This document shows positions 22,742 through 32,595 of a stretch of 42,336 bases of DNA, one piece after another. The notes under the pieces were generated by a model that was not told the origin of the DNA, made no database searches, and saw only the letters and a program-made list of their open reading frames with translations. Position numbers and translations under genes: made by a program. Origin of the DNA: Perkinsus chesapeaki. Taxonomy: Eukaryota; Perkinsozoa; Perkinsida; Perkinsidae. Each line of letters opens with the position of its first letter. Positions within the stretch are counted from its first letter, which is position 1. Location of the stretch: contig JAAPAO010000289.1 of NCBI GenBank assembly GCA_013115145.1, positions 1-42,336 on the forward strand, given 5' to 3'.

Positions 22742-23721
22742 AACTGCGTAACCCATTCGTAGCAACTTGTGTATAAGAAAATGGTTTGAGAACGATTACG
22801 GGCACCAATCAATGGGTATATCAGGTACAAGCTGCCAATGCACAACAGGTACACTCCCGAAGTTCCACAACCCAACTCCTTGCAATGAACGAGAATCAAG
22901 CCAATTCTTGCGCAACATTGCTAGCAATCACAGCTTGAAAATGCGCGCAAAATTCATGTTTATGTTGTTAAGGGAGTATATTAAAGCGAATCATTTCACA
23001 CGTGACCACGCACACCATTCAGAAGGTCACGTACACCCTTCATCACTGACTGACATGAGTTTTAAACCGTAGCTTCGACTCGATGAGACACACAGTATTT
23101 TACACAGTATTTATTTTATACACTGTATAATACAGTCTGTATTAATAATGTTACCTCGTTGCTCTCAGCTGGCATTGCTTTACTATTTAGTGGCGCGCGC
23201 CGCCAATTGTTCCCCATAGTAGCACTGAGGGGTGCACTCATCGATTGGTGCTGTATAGGCAAATGTCCTCCACCGTATAACATCGCACAGTGGTTATTGG
23301 CGCTCACTCCCAGCGAAGTGGTGCAATGCTGTGGGGGGAAGTACATATGAAATCAACACTTAAAAAATGGTACAGCTTATAGCCTCTTCGATATGCTGTT
23401 ACTAGGCCGACCATGCATGATATTAGCAATTGTATATCAGCTATCCACCAGTTCTAGACACCACAATGACCGTGCAGAAGTTTCGGAAAAACACTCATGT
23501 GACTTTGGAGACCTTTTCCCTACTCTATCTCTGCACACTCCCCCAGACACCACTCCCAGGCTCAGGAACCCCCCCCCCGCATAAGTGATGACTTTAACAA
23601 CACAAGCAAGGCAGTGATGTAATGATGTTGTAGAGTGTACGTACACAAAAAGGCCCATTGAAACCAACGGCAATAATATCAAACCGTCAGGACTTCTCTC
23701 CCATAAATACTACTCCCTCAT
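22742..23721. other. Intergenic region
   Basis: Nearly 1 kb without a supportable exon. Near 23090-23140 there are clustered inverted short repeats of the type cacagtattt / tacactgtataatacagt, AT-rich and possibly a remnant of mobile DNA. Confidence 0.4.
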
Positions 23722-25180
23722 TTACCGTCCAAATCGCCTACTGCCGCCGCCCTTGCCTCCTTTGCCCCCCTTCTTGCCACTGCCACTATTTGGCTTTAGG
23801 ATCACTTTAACCACACCAGAAGATGTCATTGTGGCTTGCCGGAATCCACGGCCTCCTTTTCCCTTACTGCTGCCTTTACCACCTGAACAGAAAACCAAGT
23901 GCAAGTATAAGCAATCCCGAATCCAGATTGAAAATTTCGTATTCTGGACAGCGGCCGAGCTTCATTACTGAAGCGACTGAGTTGTCAATAACGTTACATA
24001 GTATTTAAGAACGCTCAGTGCATTTGGTACATTCACCAGTGCGGCCCGCCGAGGTGACCGCGTGGGAAGTTAAAAACGCTAACGTGTGTGTTACACGACG
24101 ACACTTCCCCCTCCGGTATCACAATTCCCGTGAATCAGCCTCCAGGAATGACACGGCACACGACCAGCTCCTTACTAGACCATTTCCGTGATGCTGTATG
24201 AAAAGCGAGAAATATCACGACAGCCATGACATCAGGCAAATAAATGGGGAAATATTCCCCCCAGCGAGCCCAAACTATTTCCCATTCTACTACCGGGACT
24301 TCTATTATTCTTCCAGGATGCACCTTTGCGTGCCCTTAAATTCGGCGAGTTAAAGTCTCTACCGTTCCGTTGAGAACGATCCTCTCTTGCAACCATTACG
24401 ACATCATCAGTACCCATACGATCAGAGTACATTCCCCTGACCAAGATTCGCCTGACCGCTGCGCCACGAAATTCATCTGTAAGCAGTACATGCTTGTTAT
24501 TCCGCGGACCTTCGCGTTCGGCACTCGGCGACCTCCATTTGGTGGGACGTCGAAGTCATCGTCAACTTTCCGAGGGCCGCATCGATCGTCGTGTTGATCA
24601 TAACTAAGAGCAAATAACACTCTCTGCATTCCAAAGAAGAGGCAATTCTCGAACTTCACGCAATGCCGAGATATAGTAGATCTATTTCGTGGGTAACAAG
24701 CACTCCTTCGTTTGGTGTTCCTTAACGACTCCCCACTGGCAACATTGTAGCGATGAAATATTTCTGAACGAGCCGAACAGAGTCCAGAAGGATACCAGAT
24801 CAAACCCTAGTACGAAATCTACGGGCCTATCCCACAGTATGTTCCTGGCCGCAGCAGTCGGTAGGGTTGTGAGCTATGGAACACAGCACTGCATGCAGCA
24901 CCCCTGTCCTCCTCCTCCTACTATTACTACCCCATAGTGTTATTAGCACTACGGCCACCATTTGTTGTTTGTCTCCCTGATCGCTCCCTGTCATCAAGCA
25001 GGTCCTCATCGGAATTGTCAGCGGGCTTTAGGAATATGCTCTGAGTGTCGCACCTGCGAGTCATCCGAATTGGGAAATAACAACTGAATAATGCGCCACA
25101 GACAAGCCAATCAGTGCGAGAGTTGGTAACTTGTATGGATAGTAATAGGATGAACCATATGACCCTTTTCCTACACAACT
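23722..25180 (-). CDS. Unrecognised minus-strand gene with Gly/Lys-rich C-terminus
   Basis: Minus-strand frames appear coding at about 24232-24500 (DEFRGAAVRRILVRGMYSDR, then MVAREDRSQRNGRDF) and at 23722-23904, which ends KKGGKGGKGGGSRRFGR before the stop. A frame at 24927-25178 with a hydrophobic N-terminal run (WFILLLSIQV) and acidic Ser/Asp stretch may be the 5' exon, though no in-frame ATG precedes it. The Gly/Lys/Arg-rich tail suggests RNA binding, an inference from composition only. Exon joins are unresolved. Confidence 0.4.
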
Positions 25181-25486
25181 GACTTCATGTACAGTACTAT
25201 TAATCCGCTCCATTATTATTCCTATATGTGAAAATACTATTAATATTAGGAGCCTGTATAGTAGAATATACCAGAGGCTTATCGTTGAGGCGTCAAAGTA
25301 CCCGAGAGATTTGATACTTCACTTTGGCGCGGTGGGCGGTATAGCGGCCTCACTAACGGCACGGATGGGGGGAGGTCGCCAACACCGAAGCTCTTCCATA
25401 AGCCAACTCGAAGGATAGTTTTTCCAGGGAACTAGCAAAGCTGCTACAGAGAGATAAGAAAGTGGTGGTAATTACTATTAGAATAG

Positions 25487-25697
25487 TGTCGCGTAGCTCC
25501 CAGAAGATGTGACCGGAGGCATACTATGAACGCAAGAACTTGAGCCAAGATGGCTACAGACTCACTAGATGCTAGCTCAGAACCGCAGGCTCGGAAAGGA
25601 CTAGTAATAGCTATGCATGCTGAAGCGCTCGCCCAGAAATATTGATCGAACGCATATACAAAGCATAGAGCAGAGCAACATCAGGAAGTACGTCACA
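25487..25697 (-). repeat. 3' LTR of the retrotransposon (211 bp)
   Basis: Second LTR, same length and apparently identical to 31231-31441. It starts 34 bp past the Gag-Pol stop, just after the purine tract. Confidence 0.97.
25539..25557 (-). promoter_or_regulatory. Spliced-leader-like 19-mer in 3' LTR
   Basis: Same 19-mer as at 31283-31301, at the equivalent LTR position, as expected for an LTR-internal sequence. Confidence 0.8.
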
Positions 25698-25709
25698 TCT
25701 CGCCCCCTC
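25698..25709 (-). promoter_or_regulatory. Polypurine tract
   Basis: Minus strand GAGGGGGCGAGA abuts the 3' LTR start, the usual place for priming plus-strand synthesis. Confidence 0.85.
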
Positions 25710-25731
25710 AGGTGGCGACTCACTGAGCCAC

Positions 25732-28700
25732 CTAATCAACGCTCTCTCTGGAAGGGTTAATAGGAACCTTCCTGACTATTCTGGGAGACAGCTTAACCAA
25801 AGCTTCCACGTCTCCAGTGACAGATAGTTTACCATCATTACCAATGTAAAGAGGTCTTAGCTGATTATCCCATAGACGACATTCTTGAACCAAATACTCA
25901 CCACGACCAGTCCAATTTTTAATAAGACCGTAACGAGAAATAGAATCATACGGATCCTTCCAGGTAACAAATTTACCAGCCGCTCTTCGGGTAATGCGAG
26001 GCTCTCCTGAACCTAAGCTAGTTGAAGGACGAGAGTGTACATTACGGGAAGAATCGCGAAGATCTACATCTCCATCAAGATAAACTTTTAAATGATCAGA
26101 ACTGTAAACTTGTTTACGACCGTCGGGCAACTTAACTTCATAACAACGTGATCCAATCTTACGTGTTATCACTCCTTCACGCCACATACGGTCTAGCTTA
26201 TGACTAGGACGATGCCAAACCAGAACCTCATCCCCTTCCTCAAATTTCTCAATTGGGTTAGGACTCTGTGGCTTCTGAGATTGCCAGAGCAATTTCCAAT
26301 CTTCTAAAATCTTCGTTCTCCTTATACGGAGTTTCTCACAGGCCGAGGAAATGGCCGATGAGTTTTTCTTATTGAAATGTGAAACATATTTGATAATGTC
26401 ATCATTATTGATCGGACTTGAACTCACCTGTGACGACGCCCATTGGGCTAAAGGGGATTGAAGTGGGAAACCATAAACTGCCTCGTGGGGAGTGATACCC
26501 AGAATTGTATCAACAGTTGTATTAACTCGAGCTTGGGCTAGGCCTAAGGCATCTTTTAAAGTTAGCTTGGGATCTTCCTCCAACAAGGCACGTAGAGCCA
26601 TATTAACCACCGCATGAGGCCTCTCGTAAAATGACCCACTCGATGGGTGATACACAGGTATCAAGACGTGCTTAATATGATAAAGAGAGAGAAGAGTATC
26701 AAAATTAATGCTTTTGACAAATTGAACACCATTATCAGTGATCACACACCGCGGACAGGAGTACTTGAGCAGGAATTCATTCTCGAATACTCTACTCACC
26801 TCCTCAGCAGATACCTTTTTCATAATGAAGAATAGACAATACCTTGTCAACAAGCATGTAATAGATAAGATGAATCGCTCACTGCGACTAGCGCCTACGA
26901 GTGGGCCTACTATATCAACTCCAACGGTTTCGAACGGCCTCGATGGACAAAACCAATGAGATATAGCAGCTTTACGTATCCTGGGAAATTTAGTAAACTG
27001 ACAAGCCTTACAGCATTTAACACATCTTTTGATATCAGACCTCGCCTTAGGCCACCAAAATACTCTCATAATCAACTTGAATGTATTATTAATACCAATA
27101 TGACCATGTAATCTATGAAAATAACTTATTACTTCGTTAACAAATGATGAAGCATATTTAGCAGACGGAAGAACAATCTTCGGAGAATCCTCATAATACT
27201 CACTAGGCTTAGTAGATACTTTACATAAGATACCATCAACCATAAGCATATGTTGGGCATATTTTTGGATATTTTTAGGGCATTTATCAAAACTGGGGTT
27301 ACTTGACTCTAATACCTTTATGCTTTCAGCAGCCATAGTATCTTTATGCTGCTGAGATTGAATAAATCTAGTAAATATATCGCCAACAGATACAACATCA
27401 CCATTACGCCAAGCTTGAAAGCAGTTACTCAATAAGACATAATCTTGAAAGCTGGGCAAATTATCAATAGTGGCAACAGAGACACTGCAACAATCTAGCT
27501 CAACCACATCTATTCCCGTACAGAGATCTTCTGCAACCTGAGGCAGCGACCGGATGTCCTTGGCAGGAATAGCCGTATCAATACGAGAAAGTAGATCTGG
27601 TTGTGCATTCTGACTTGCCGATACATGAATGAACCGGATAGAGAGTTTATGCGAGCGAACAAGTCTTAACATATCAATACAACACTCACGTAATCTGGAA
27701 GTGGCCAACCACTCCACTCCCTTCATCTTATGTGGGCGATCATCTAATCGTCTGATCGCAGTAGTAGAGTCGCTCGCAAGCATGACGGATTCTAACTGTG
27801 GGAAGTGATCATTAATAAGTAAAGAACAGAACTGCCCCAGCGAGCTGCTTAAACAGAAAAGCTCCCTCCTATTCGCATGCCAATAAGTGGCATTACGTGC
27901 AAACAGGTGGGAACGAGCACCAATAATCACGATCTTATAAGTCGCAGCTCCCGAGGAAACATTCTTTTCAATCGAATACCAAACAGAAGCATACCCACAG
28001 TTAGACGCGTCATTACCGATCACTAATATCTTAACAACAGAAAGTAAGGGCACCTCTAGAGGAATACGCGCCCATGCTTCTACCGCAGCAAATAAATGGT
28101 TATTAACCTCCTTATGAATATCAGGAGGCAACGGATCATCAAAACCTAAACTCTGGGATGCACTAATCCTACGAGCCCAATCACAATGACTACGAGCCTG
28201 AACTTCCTCTAGTGAGAACCATAAACTAATGAAACGACCAGCTAGACAAAAAACATCACGTTTACAATTAGAAACTGCAGCTTCAATCAATGGCGGTTTC
28301 ATGCGCAAGACGGAACCGTCCCACGACCAATAAGCACCGAGCCATTTAGAATAGTCGGTACTCCAAACCGCCTTCTTCTCTTCCGGGATGTCGAAACCCA
28401 CCAGATTGAGAGTCTGATTCAAAATCAGCTCAAAGTTCTCAAGGGTTTCTTGGCAAGATATAACTAATATATCATCCATCATCCGTATGGTTGTCACAGT
28501 AGGAAAGTAATGCTCCAAGATGCTCCATACCAAATCCAGTGATTGCTCTAGGGCTCCAGGCCCTATGGCCAGACCAAAACTGAGTCGGGTACTTCTCATG
28601 GTAATACCACGGCCATAATTTATGAAAATCGGATGAGAAATGGCTAGCCTATAAAACGCTCGAGCCAAATCATACTGGCGAACCTGTTTTCCTGGGGTGA

Positions 28701-31266
28701 GGGTCCCTCTCAGCTTCTGAACAATGCTTGCAACACTATGTTTTTTACTAGATGCTACGGGAGCTTTCACATTTAAGACTCGCGCATCTATTACAGGACG
28801 AACTTTGGTAGTTTTCGCCATGGAAACCACCGGAAAAGCTGTCGCCGTATCATCTGGGACCTCACCTGGGAAAACTCGCTCCCACCACTGCCGATTCTCA
28901 TACATTTCCAATTCTTTCAACCATAACTCATATTGCTCCGGACTCAGTTTTTGTAATAATCTATTAGGTGACCACGATCTTCTGTCTCCTTTACTTTTAG
29001 TCTCATCCCAATCCACCATAAATCTATATTTTTGGGTAGGTGTATCACGTACATCTTCATCCGTTAATCTAACTAATCGAATCCTGTAACCTTCCGCATT
29101 ATTAACAGAGATCCATCCTTCATTAGCCAATTTCTCGAAACATTTATCGATAGAATCACAGTCGCTCCAATCTCTTTTGATAACAGTTTTTGGTACATCA
29201 GCTGGCACCCACTCCTGGGTTTCTTGCTCGGACTCTTCCGGGCCTTCCTCGATTTCCTGATTGACGGCATCCAAGACCGCTAAATCATCTCCGGAGAAAG
29301 AGGAACTCAAACTGCCTTGCAGCTCGACGTTGCTGCAATCGATCCTTTCTGGATTGATAATCTCAACGAAGGACACATCCGAGAACTCGTAGGCCCCGTT
29401 CCTTTCTCTAGGTAACGGCTCCGACCTATTACGCGAGGAATCGGATTCTCTTAACGCATCCAACAACTCTTGCTGGATACACTCAAAAGCTGACTCATCG
29501 TCAAATCTATATACCAGCTTTGCACCACATAAACGCAACGCTGACCTCCCCAAAATGAGGTCAAATGACAGCCCTGACGCTATCAAAAATGGTAATAGTA
29601 AGTCCTTGCCACCCACTGTGCATGGAATAATTGTTTCTTCCGTGAGCAACTGTGTCTGCCTGTTAGCAAAAATCGCGCGAAGCGGCGCAATAAGCCTACG
29701 CTTCACTTCCAACTGCTTTGCCAAACTCTCACTAATCAAAGCCAGCGCTGATCCACTATCTATCAACGCTTCATGCTCAACTTCGTCAATCGTAACTTTG
29801 CATGTACTGGGAGGGCACGCTGTTGCTAAAGTGAGAGATCTAAACTCTTTAGACTCCTTTTCTTCAATCGATGCGATCTCGATGGAACCCTGCTCCACTT
29901 CGACCGCCATCGTTTTATGATTAGGCGAAGAATTGGGTTTAGATTCTACGCCCGACTGTGCTTTACCATTCTTCTCGGCTTGAACTGGTGGTTGACGTTT
30001 GGGACAATCCCGAGCGATATGTCCATAGTTCTGGCAATTAAAACATTTTATACTACTCTGACCTTCGCTTGTTCTAGAGCTCGGCCTCCACTGCACCTGA
30101 CGTTGTTCGCTATCTCGACGGAACTGCTGCTCGTGCTGGCGACCTCCCTGGCCCTTTCCCACAGAGAAACCTTTTCCAGGCAGGAATCCCTGTTGCTTAG
30201 AATCTTGGAAGTCTCTCTCAAAGAACTCGGCCGTATCAATGATGCTGGCCAAGGGCTTACTATATAGTTTAGCACCATAACGAGTTTTGAGCTTTGCAAC
30301 CAAGGGACCAGGCAAGCCTTTAAGAAATTGGTTCCGCACATCCATAGCAGTTAATGCCGGTAGTGAAGCTGCTAGTTCTTGCACTCTACCACCGAATGCA
30401 AGTACATTTTCATCAGATCTCTTATATAATTTGCTGAAATTACTAGCTGCTCGACCTTCACTCCACTGACTGGCGTATTCTGTATCCAGACGCTCCCATA
30501 ATAAATTGAAAATATCCTCTTGCAGTTCTCCAAGATCGTCCAAATCATTCAGCTCTGCCAATTGATCTTGGCAAAAAGTTTTCGCTCTACCAACCAAGTT
30601 TCGAGTCAAATAATAACATGCCAATCTTCCTTTCAGCTGGTAACTGCGGCATCCCGACACCACTCGTTTCTTAAAGATCTCATATGTCACATAAGAAGTA
30701 CTAGACTCTTTAGTATCAACATTCCAAGGAGCCGCCTCTACCAACGGAAGAGAATTCAACTCGATTTTATTTTGAACTTGGTCGCTGGCAACTTCAGGAA
30801 CCTTATCTTTGGCCTCTAGACCTAAGCCTTTGGCAATTCTTCCTATCATCGCAGAGTTATTATCATTAAAAATAGACTCCAAAGCTTGCAATTTAACTAA
30901 TAAGCGCATAACACATAAGCTTAGACAATAGGCCAACTCGGCCGCTCCATCTCCCAGACCACTATCAAGCGTACACCAATAAATTGCAACAAATACTGCT
31001 CGCCAAACTTCACCAAAGTTCGTGGCATTAGTGCCTCTAGTAATCTCTTTAAAGAACTCCTTCAGCTCAGTACCTCCCTTTCTCACTAACACTCCTATCT
31101 TCGATCTTGCTCTTGCTTCATCTGCAATATCGAGAAGTTCATCAACTATTAGATAAACTTTCTCCGCCATAGCTTTATCCTCCGGCTCTTCTGGCTGGAT
31201 GTCCCGCAAGCCCTGCATCGACCACCAATTTGTCGCGTAGCTCCCAGAAGATGTGACCGGAGGCAT
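25732..31266 (-). CDS. Gag-Pol polyprotein, 1,844 aa, single frame
   Basis: Polyprotein for retrotransposition. In order: Gag (residues 1-400), a CCHC zinc knuckle (C408, C411, H416, C421), aspartic protease with DSG at 503-505, reverse transcriptase (catalytic D866; MMDD at 929-932 where YxDD is usual; LSFGLAIGP nearby), RNase H (D1086, E1135, D1166, D1224), integrase zinc finger (H1384-H1389 region, C1419/C1422) and integrase DDE triad (D1451, D1511, E1548). A GPY-like module follows (about 1678-1730, FEEGDEVLVWHRP...SSDHLKVY), then a tail of about 110 residues. All core residues but the RT Tyr are present, so it is probably active. The first ATG lies in the LTR and the frame crosses the primer-binding site. 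ATGs at residues 17 and 33 are alternative starts, but the LTR ATG is preceded by the leader relic. Confidence 0.96.
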   Translation of the reverse strand: MPPVTSSGSYATNWWSMQGLRDIQPEEPEDKAMAEKVYLIVDELLDIADEARARSKIGVLVRKGGTELKEFFKEITRGTNATNFGEVWRAVFVAIYWCTLDSGLGDGAAELAYCLSLCVMRLLVKLQALESIFNDNNSAMIGRIAKGLGLEAKDKVPEVASDQVQNKIELNSLPLVEAAPWNVDTKESSTSYVTYEIFKKRVVSGCRSYQLKGRLACYYLTRNLVGRAKTFCQDQLAELNDLDDLGELQEDIFNLLWERLDTEYASQWSEGRAASNFSKLYKRSDENVLAFGGRVQELAASLPALTAMDVRNQFLKGLPGPLVAKLKTRYGAKLYSKPLASIIDTAEFFERDFQDSKQQGFLPGKGFSVGKGQGGRQHEQQFRRDSEQRQVQWRPSSRTSEGQSSIKCFNCQNYGHIARDCPKRQPPVQAEKNGKAQSGVESKPNSSPNHKTMAVEVEQGSIEIASIEEKESKEFRSLTLATACPPSTCKVTIDEVEHEALIDSGSALALISESLAKQLEVKRRLIAPLRAIFANRQTQLLTEETIIPCTVGGKDLLLPFLIASGLSFDLILGRSALRLCGAKLVYRFDDESAFECIQQELLDALRESDSSRNRSEPLPRERNGAYEFSDVSFVEIINPERIDCSNVELQGSLSSSFSGDDLAVLDAVNQEIEEGPEESEQETQEWVPADVPKTVIKRDWSDCDSIDKCFEKLANEGWISVNNAEGYRIRLVRLTDEDVRDTPTQKYRFMVDWDETKSKGDRRSWSPNRLLQKLSPEQYELWLKELEMYENRQWWERVFPGEVPDDTATAFPVVSMAKTTKVRPVIDARVLNVKAPVASSKKHSVASIVQKLRGTLTPGKQVRQYDLARAFYRLAISHPIFINYGRGITMRSTRLSFGLAIGPGALEQSLDLVWSILEHYFPTVTTIRMMDDILVISCQETLENFELILNQTLNLVGFDIPEEKKAVWSTDYSKWLGAYWSWDGSVLRMKPPLIEAAVSNCKRDVFCLAGRFISLWFSLEEVQARSHCDWARRISASQSLGFDDPLPPDIHKEVNNHLFAAVEAWARIPLEVPLLSVVKILVIGNDASNCGYASVWYSIEKNVSSGAATYKIVIIGARSHLFARNATYWHANRRELFCLSSSLGQFCSLLINDHFPQLESVMLASDSTTAIRRLDDRPHKMKGVEWLATSRLRECCIDMLRLVRSHKLSIRFIHVSASQNAQPDLLSRIDTAIPAKDIRSLPQVAEDLCTGIDVVELDCCSVSVATIDNLPSFQDYVLLSNCFQAWRNGDVVSVGDIFTRFIQSQQHKDTMAAESIKVLESSNPSFDKCPKNIQKYAQHMLMVDGILCKVSTKPSEYYEDSPKIVLPSAKYASSFVNEVISYFHRLHGHIGINNTFKLIMRVFWWPKARSDIKRCVKCCKACQFTKFPRIRKAAISHWFCPSRPFETVGVDIVGPLVGASRSERFILSITCLLTRYCLFFIMKKVSAEEVSRVFENEFLLKYSCPRCVITDNGVQFVKSINFDTLLSLYHIKHVLIPVYHPSSGSFYERPHAVVNMALRALLEEDPKLTLKDALGLAQARVNTTVDTILGITPHEAVYGFPLQSPLAQWASSQVSSSPINNDDIIKYVSHFNKKNSSAISSACEKLRIRRTKILEDWKLLWQSQKPQSPNPIEKFEEGDEVLVWHRPSHKLDRMWREGVITRKIGSRCYEVKLPDGRKQVYSSDHLKVYLDGDVDLRDSSRNVHSRPSTSLGSGEPRITRRAAGKFVTWKDPYDSISRYGLIKNWTGRGEYLVQECRLWDNQLRPLYIGNDGKLSVTGDVEALVKLSPRIVRKVPINPSRESVD
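31212..31227 (-). promoter_or_regulatory. Primer-binding site
   Basis: Three bases inside the 5' LTR edge the minus strand reads TGGTGGTCGATGCAGG. The TGG start matches the 3' CCA of a tRNA primer; I cannot name the tRNA. This stretch is also translated in the Gag-Pol frame. Confidence 0.7.
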
Positions 31267-31441
31267 ACTATGAACGCAAGAACTTGAGCCAAGATGGCTA
31301 CAGACTCACTAGATGCTAGCTCAGAACCGCAGGCTCGGAAAGGACTAGTAATAGCTATGCATGCTGAAGCGCTCGCCCAGAAATATTGATCGAACGCATA
31401 TACAAAGCATAGAGCAGAGCAACATCAGGAAGTACGTCACA
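31231..31441 (-). repeat. 5' LTR of the retrotransposon (211 bp)
   Basis: First LTR in element orientation. It begins TGTGACGTAC at 31441 and ends GCTACGCGACA at 31231. It contains the Gag-Pol start codon (31264-31266) and, 16 nt before it, a spliced-leader-like 19-mer. It is the same length as the other LTR and appears identical. Confidence 0.97.
31283..31301 (-). promoter_or_regulatory. Spliced-leader-like 19-mer in 5' LTR
   Basis: Minus strand reads GTAGCCATCTTGGCTCAAG, one mismatch to the corresponding part of the dinoflagellate spliced leader (20 of 22 over the full leader). It is 16 nt upstream of the Gag-Pol ATG. An identical copy lies in the 3' LTR at 25539-25557. It resembles a leader relic captured from a trans-spliced transcript. 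Confidence 0.8.
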
Positions 31442-31517
31442 AATAGCTATTAGTAAATTGCTTTATTAAATAATACAAGGCAGATAGATACTTATGAACA
31501 TCAGACTCACGGGAGAA

Positions 31518-31562
31518 GTACCGAGGGTGGGGTTCGAACCTGCGCCATGCGCATGCGTGCAG
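31518..31562 (+). other. Candidate 45-nt intron with tRNA T-arm-like core
   Basis: Bounded by GTACC and GTGCAG, with GTGGGGTTCGAACCTGCGCC in the same relative place as in the other T-arm introns. The flanking frames are not proven exons, so the intron call is provisional. It lies 77 bp from the retrotransposon edge. Confidence 0.5.
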
Positions 31563-32595
31563 ATCCTGGCCCAGTTGTGTGGCAGATTATTATGTGCCTT
31601 GAAAAATCTTGTACACTTTGAATTATGCTATTTCCAGTGTGAGAATCGATTACAGTGGCCCGCGCAATATTCAACTGCCCATTTCCGACTGGAGTGGCTG
31701 GGGGCTCCAAACTGTTCCGAGAAGCAGCTTTTAGATTTGCCTCTTCGATTTTAGGAGGTATTATTTAACACCTCTGCCTATTCTAGAACCAAGTGGTTTC
31801 TCCATCCATTACCTATTTTTGTTTCGTCTCATCTCCTCGATGTTGAATCTATCTTGCACTATTTAGCGTTCGTACTTCCTAAGGAAATGAATTTCGTTTA
31901 GTAGTAGGGTTCATTAAGGAACATTAGCGACTTTGACGGTTTCGGCCCCAGTGCTGGAACCAAGCTACTACGTGACCATCTAAGATGTGGACTCCTATCG
32001 ATTCTTGTGAGTCGTATTGCATCGATTAAGCGAGGGAAATTCGGATCCCTAACTGAGGGGGGCAGCAGATAACATTGCTAGTCCGTTACGGCTCCACGTC
32101 TCAGTAACTCAGTCATCAGTTAAATGCAGCCCTCTGGACAATACCAAAACAGATCGGCCTTTATTGGCATACCAACGGCGGGAACAGTCGAGGCTGAATT
32201 TGACGACTATGTGAGAAGTCCAGTGCAGAGATGTAACGCCTGGTACTTGTCGATTGTGCAAATTGTCCCCGTTTGCAGCCGCTTTCCGTTCGACATCTCC
32301 GAATGCTATGGACAATCTCTACGGCAACAGATCGGCTGCTTACATGTAACCGATGTCACATTGGAGGACGCTCGAGGCTGGTGTGTTTCAGGAACGCATC
32401 TGGGAGGGGCGCACAGAAGGAACAAGCTCCGAGCGGTAGCCTGGAAAACGGATTTTATCGTCAATACGGAACTTTACAGAAACCCTCAATCCATCAAGCG
32501 GCAGCCGTGCCCCGAGTGTACCGGAGCCTCCAGCTCCTGTAGCTTTCAGGGACTTGCCTTCTGGAAAGATCACTGAGGTCTGCATAAGAGGCATG
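31563..32595 (+). other. Unresolved region upstream of coiled-coil gene copy 1
   Basis: A 64-codon frame after the candidate intron (31563-31754) and a 150-codon frame (32124-32576) are open but show no domain. They may be 5' exons of the coiled-coil gene that follows or chance frames. Confidence 0.3.

Larger units (their letters stand above)
25487..31441 (-). mobile_element. Intact LTR retrotransposon (5,955 bp)
   Basis: A complete element on the minus strand, with 211-bp LTRs I read as identical, both TG...CA. A 5-bp target duplication, aatag, flanks it (25482-25486 and 31442-31446). It has a primer-binding-site-like TGG sequence next to the 5' LTR, a purine tract next to the 3' LTR and one uninterrupted Gag-Pol frame. 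Domain order PR-RT-RNaseH-IN fits Ty3/Gypsy (Metaviridae) or BEL/Pao, and the single frame is seen in both. The identical LTRs and open frame imply recent insertion. It is a protist genome element with no sign of an envelope gene. Confidence 0.97.
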
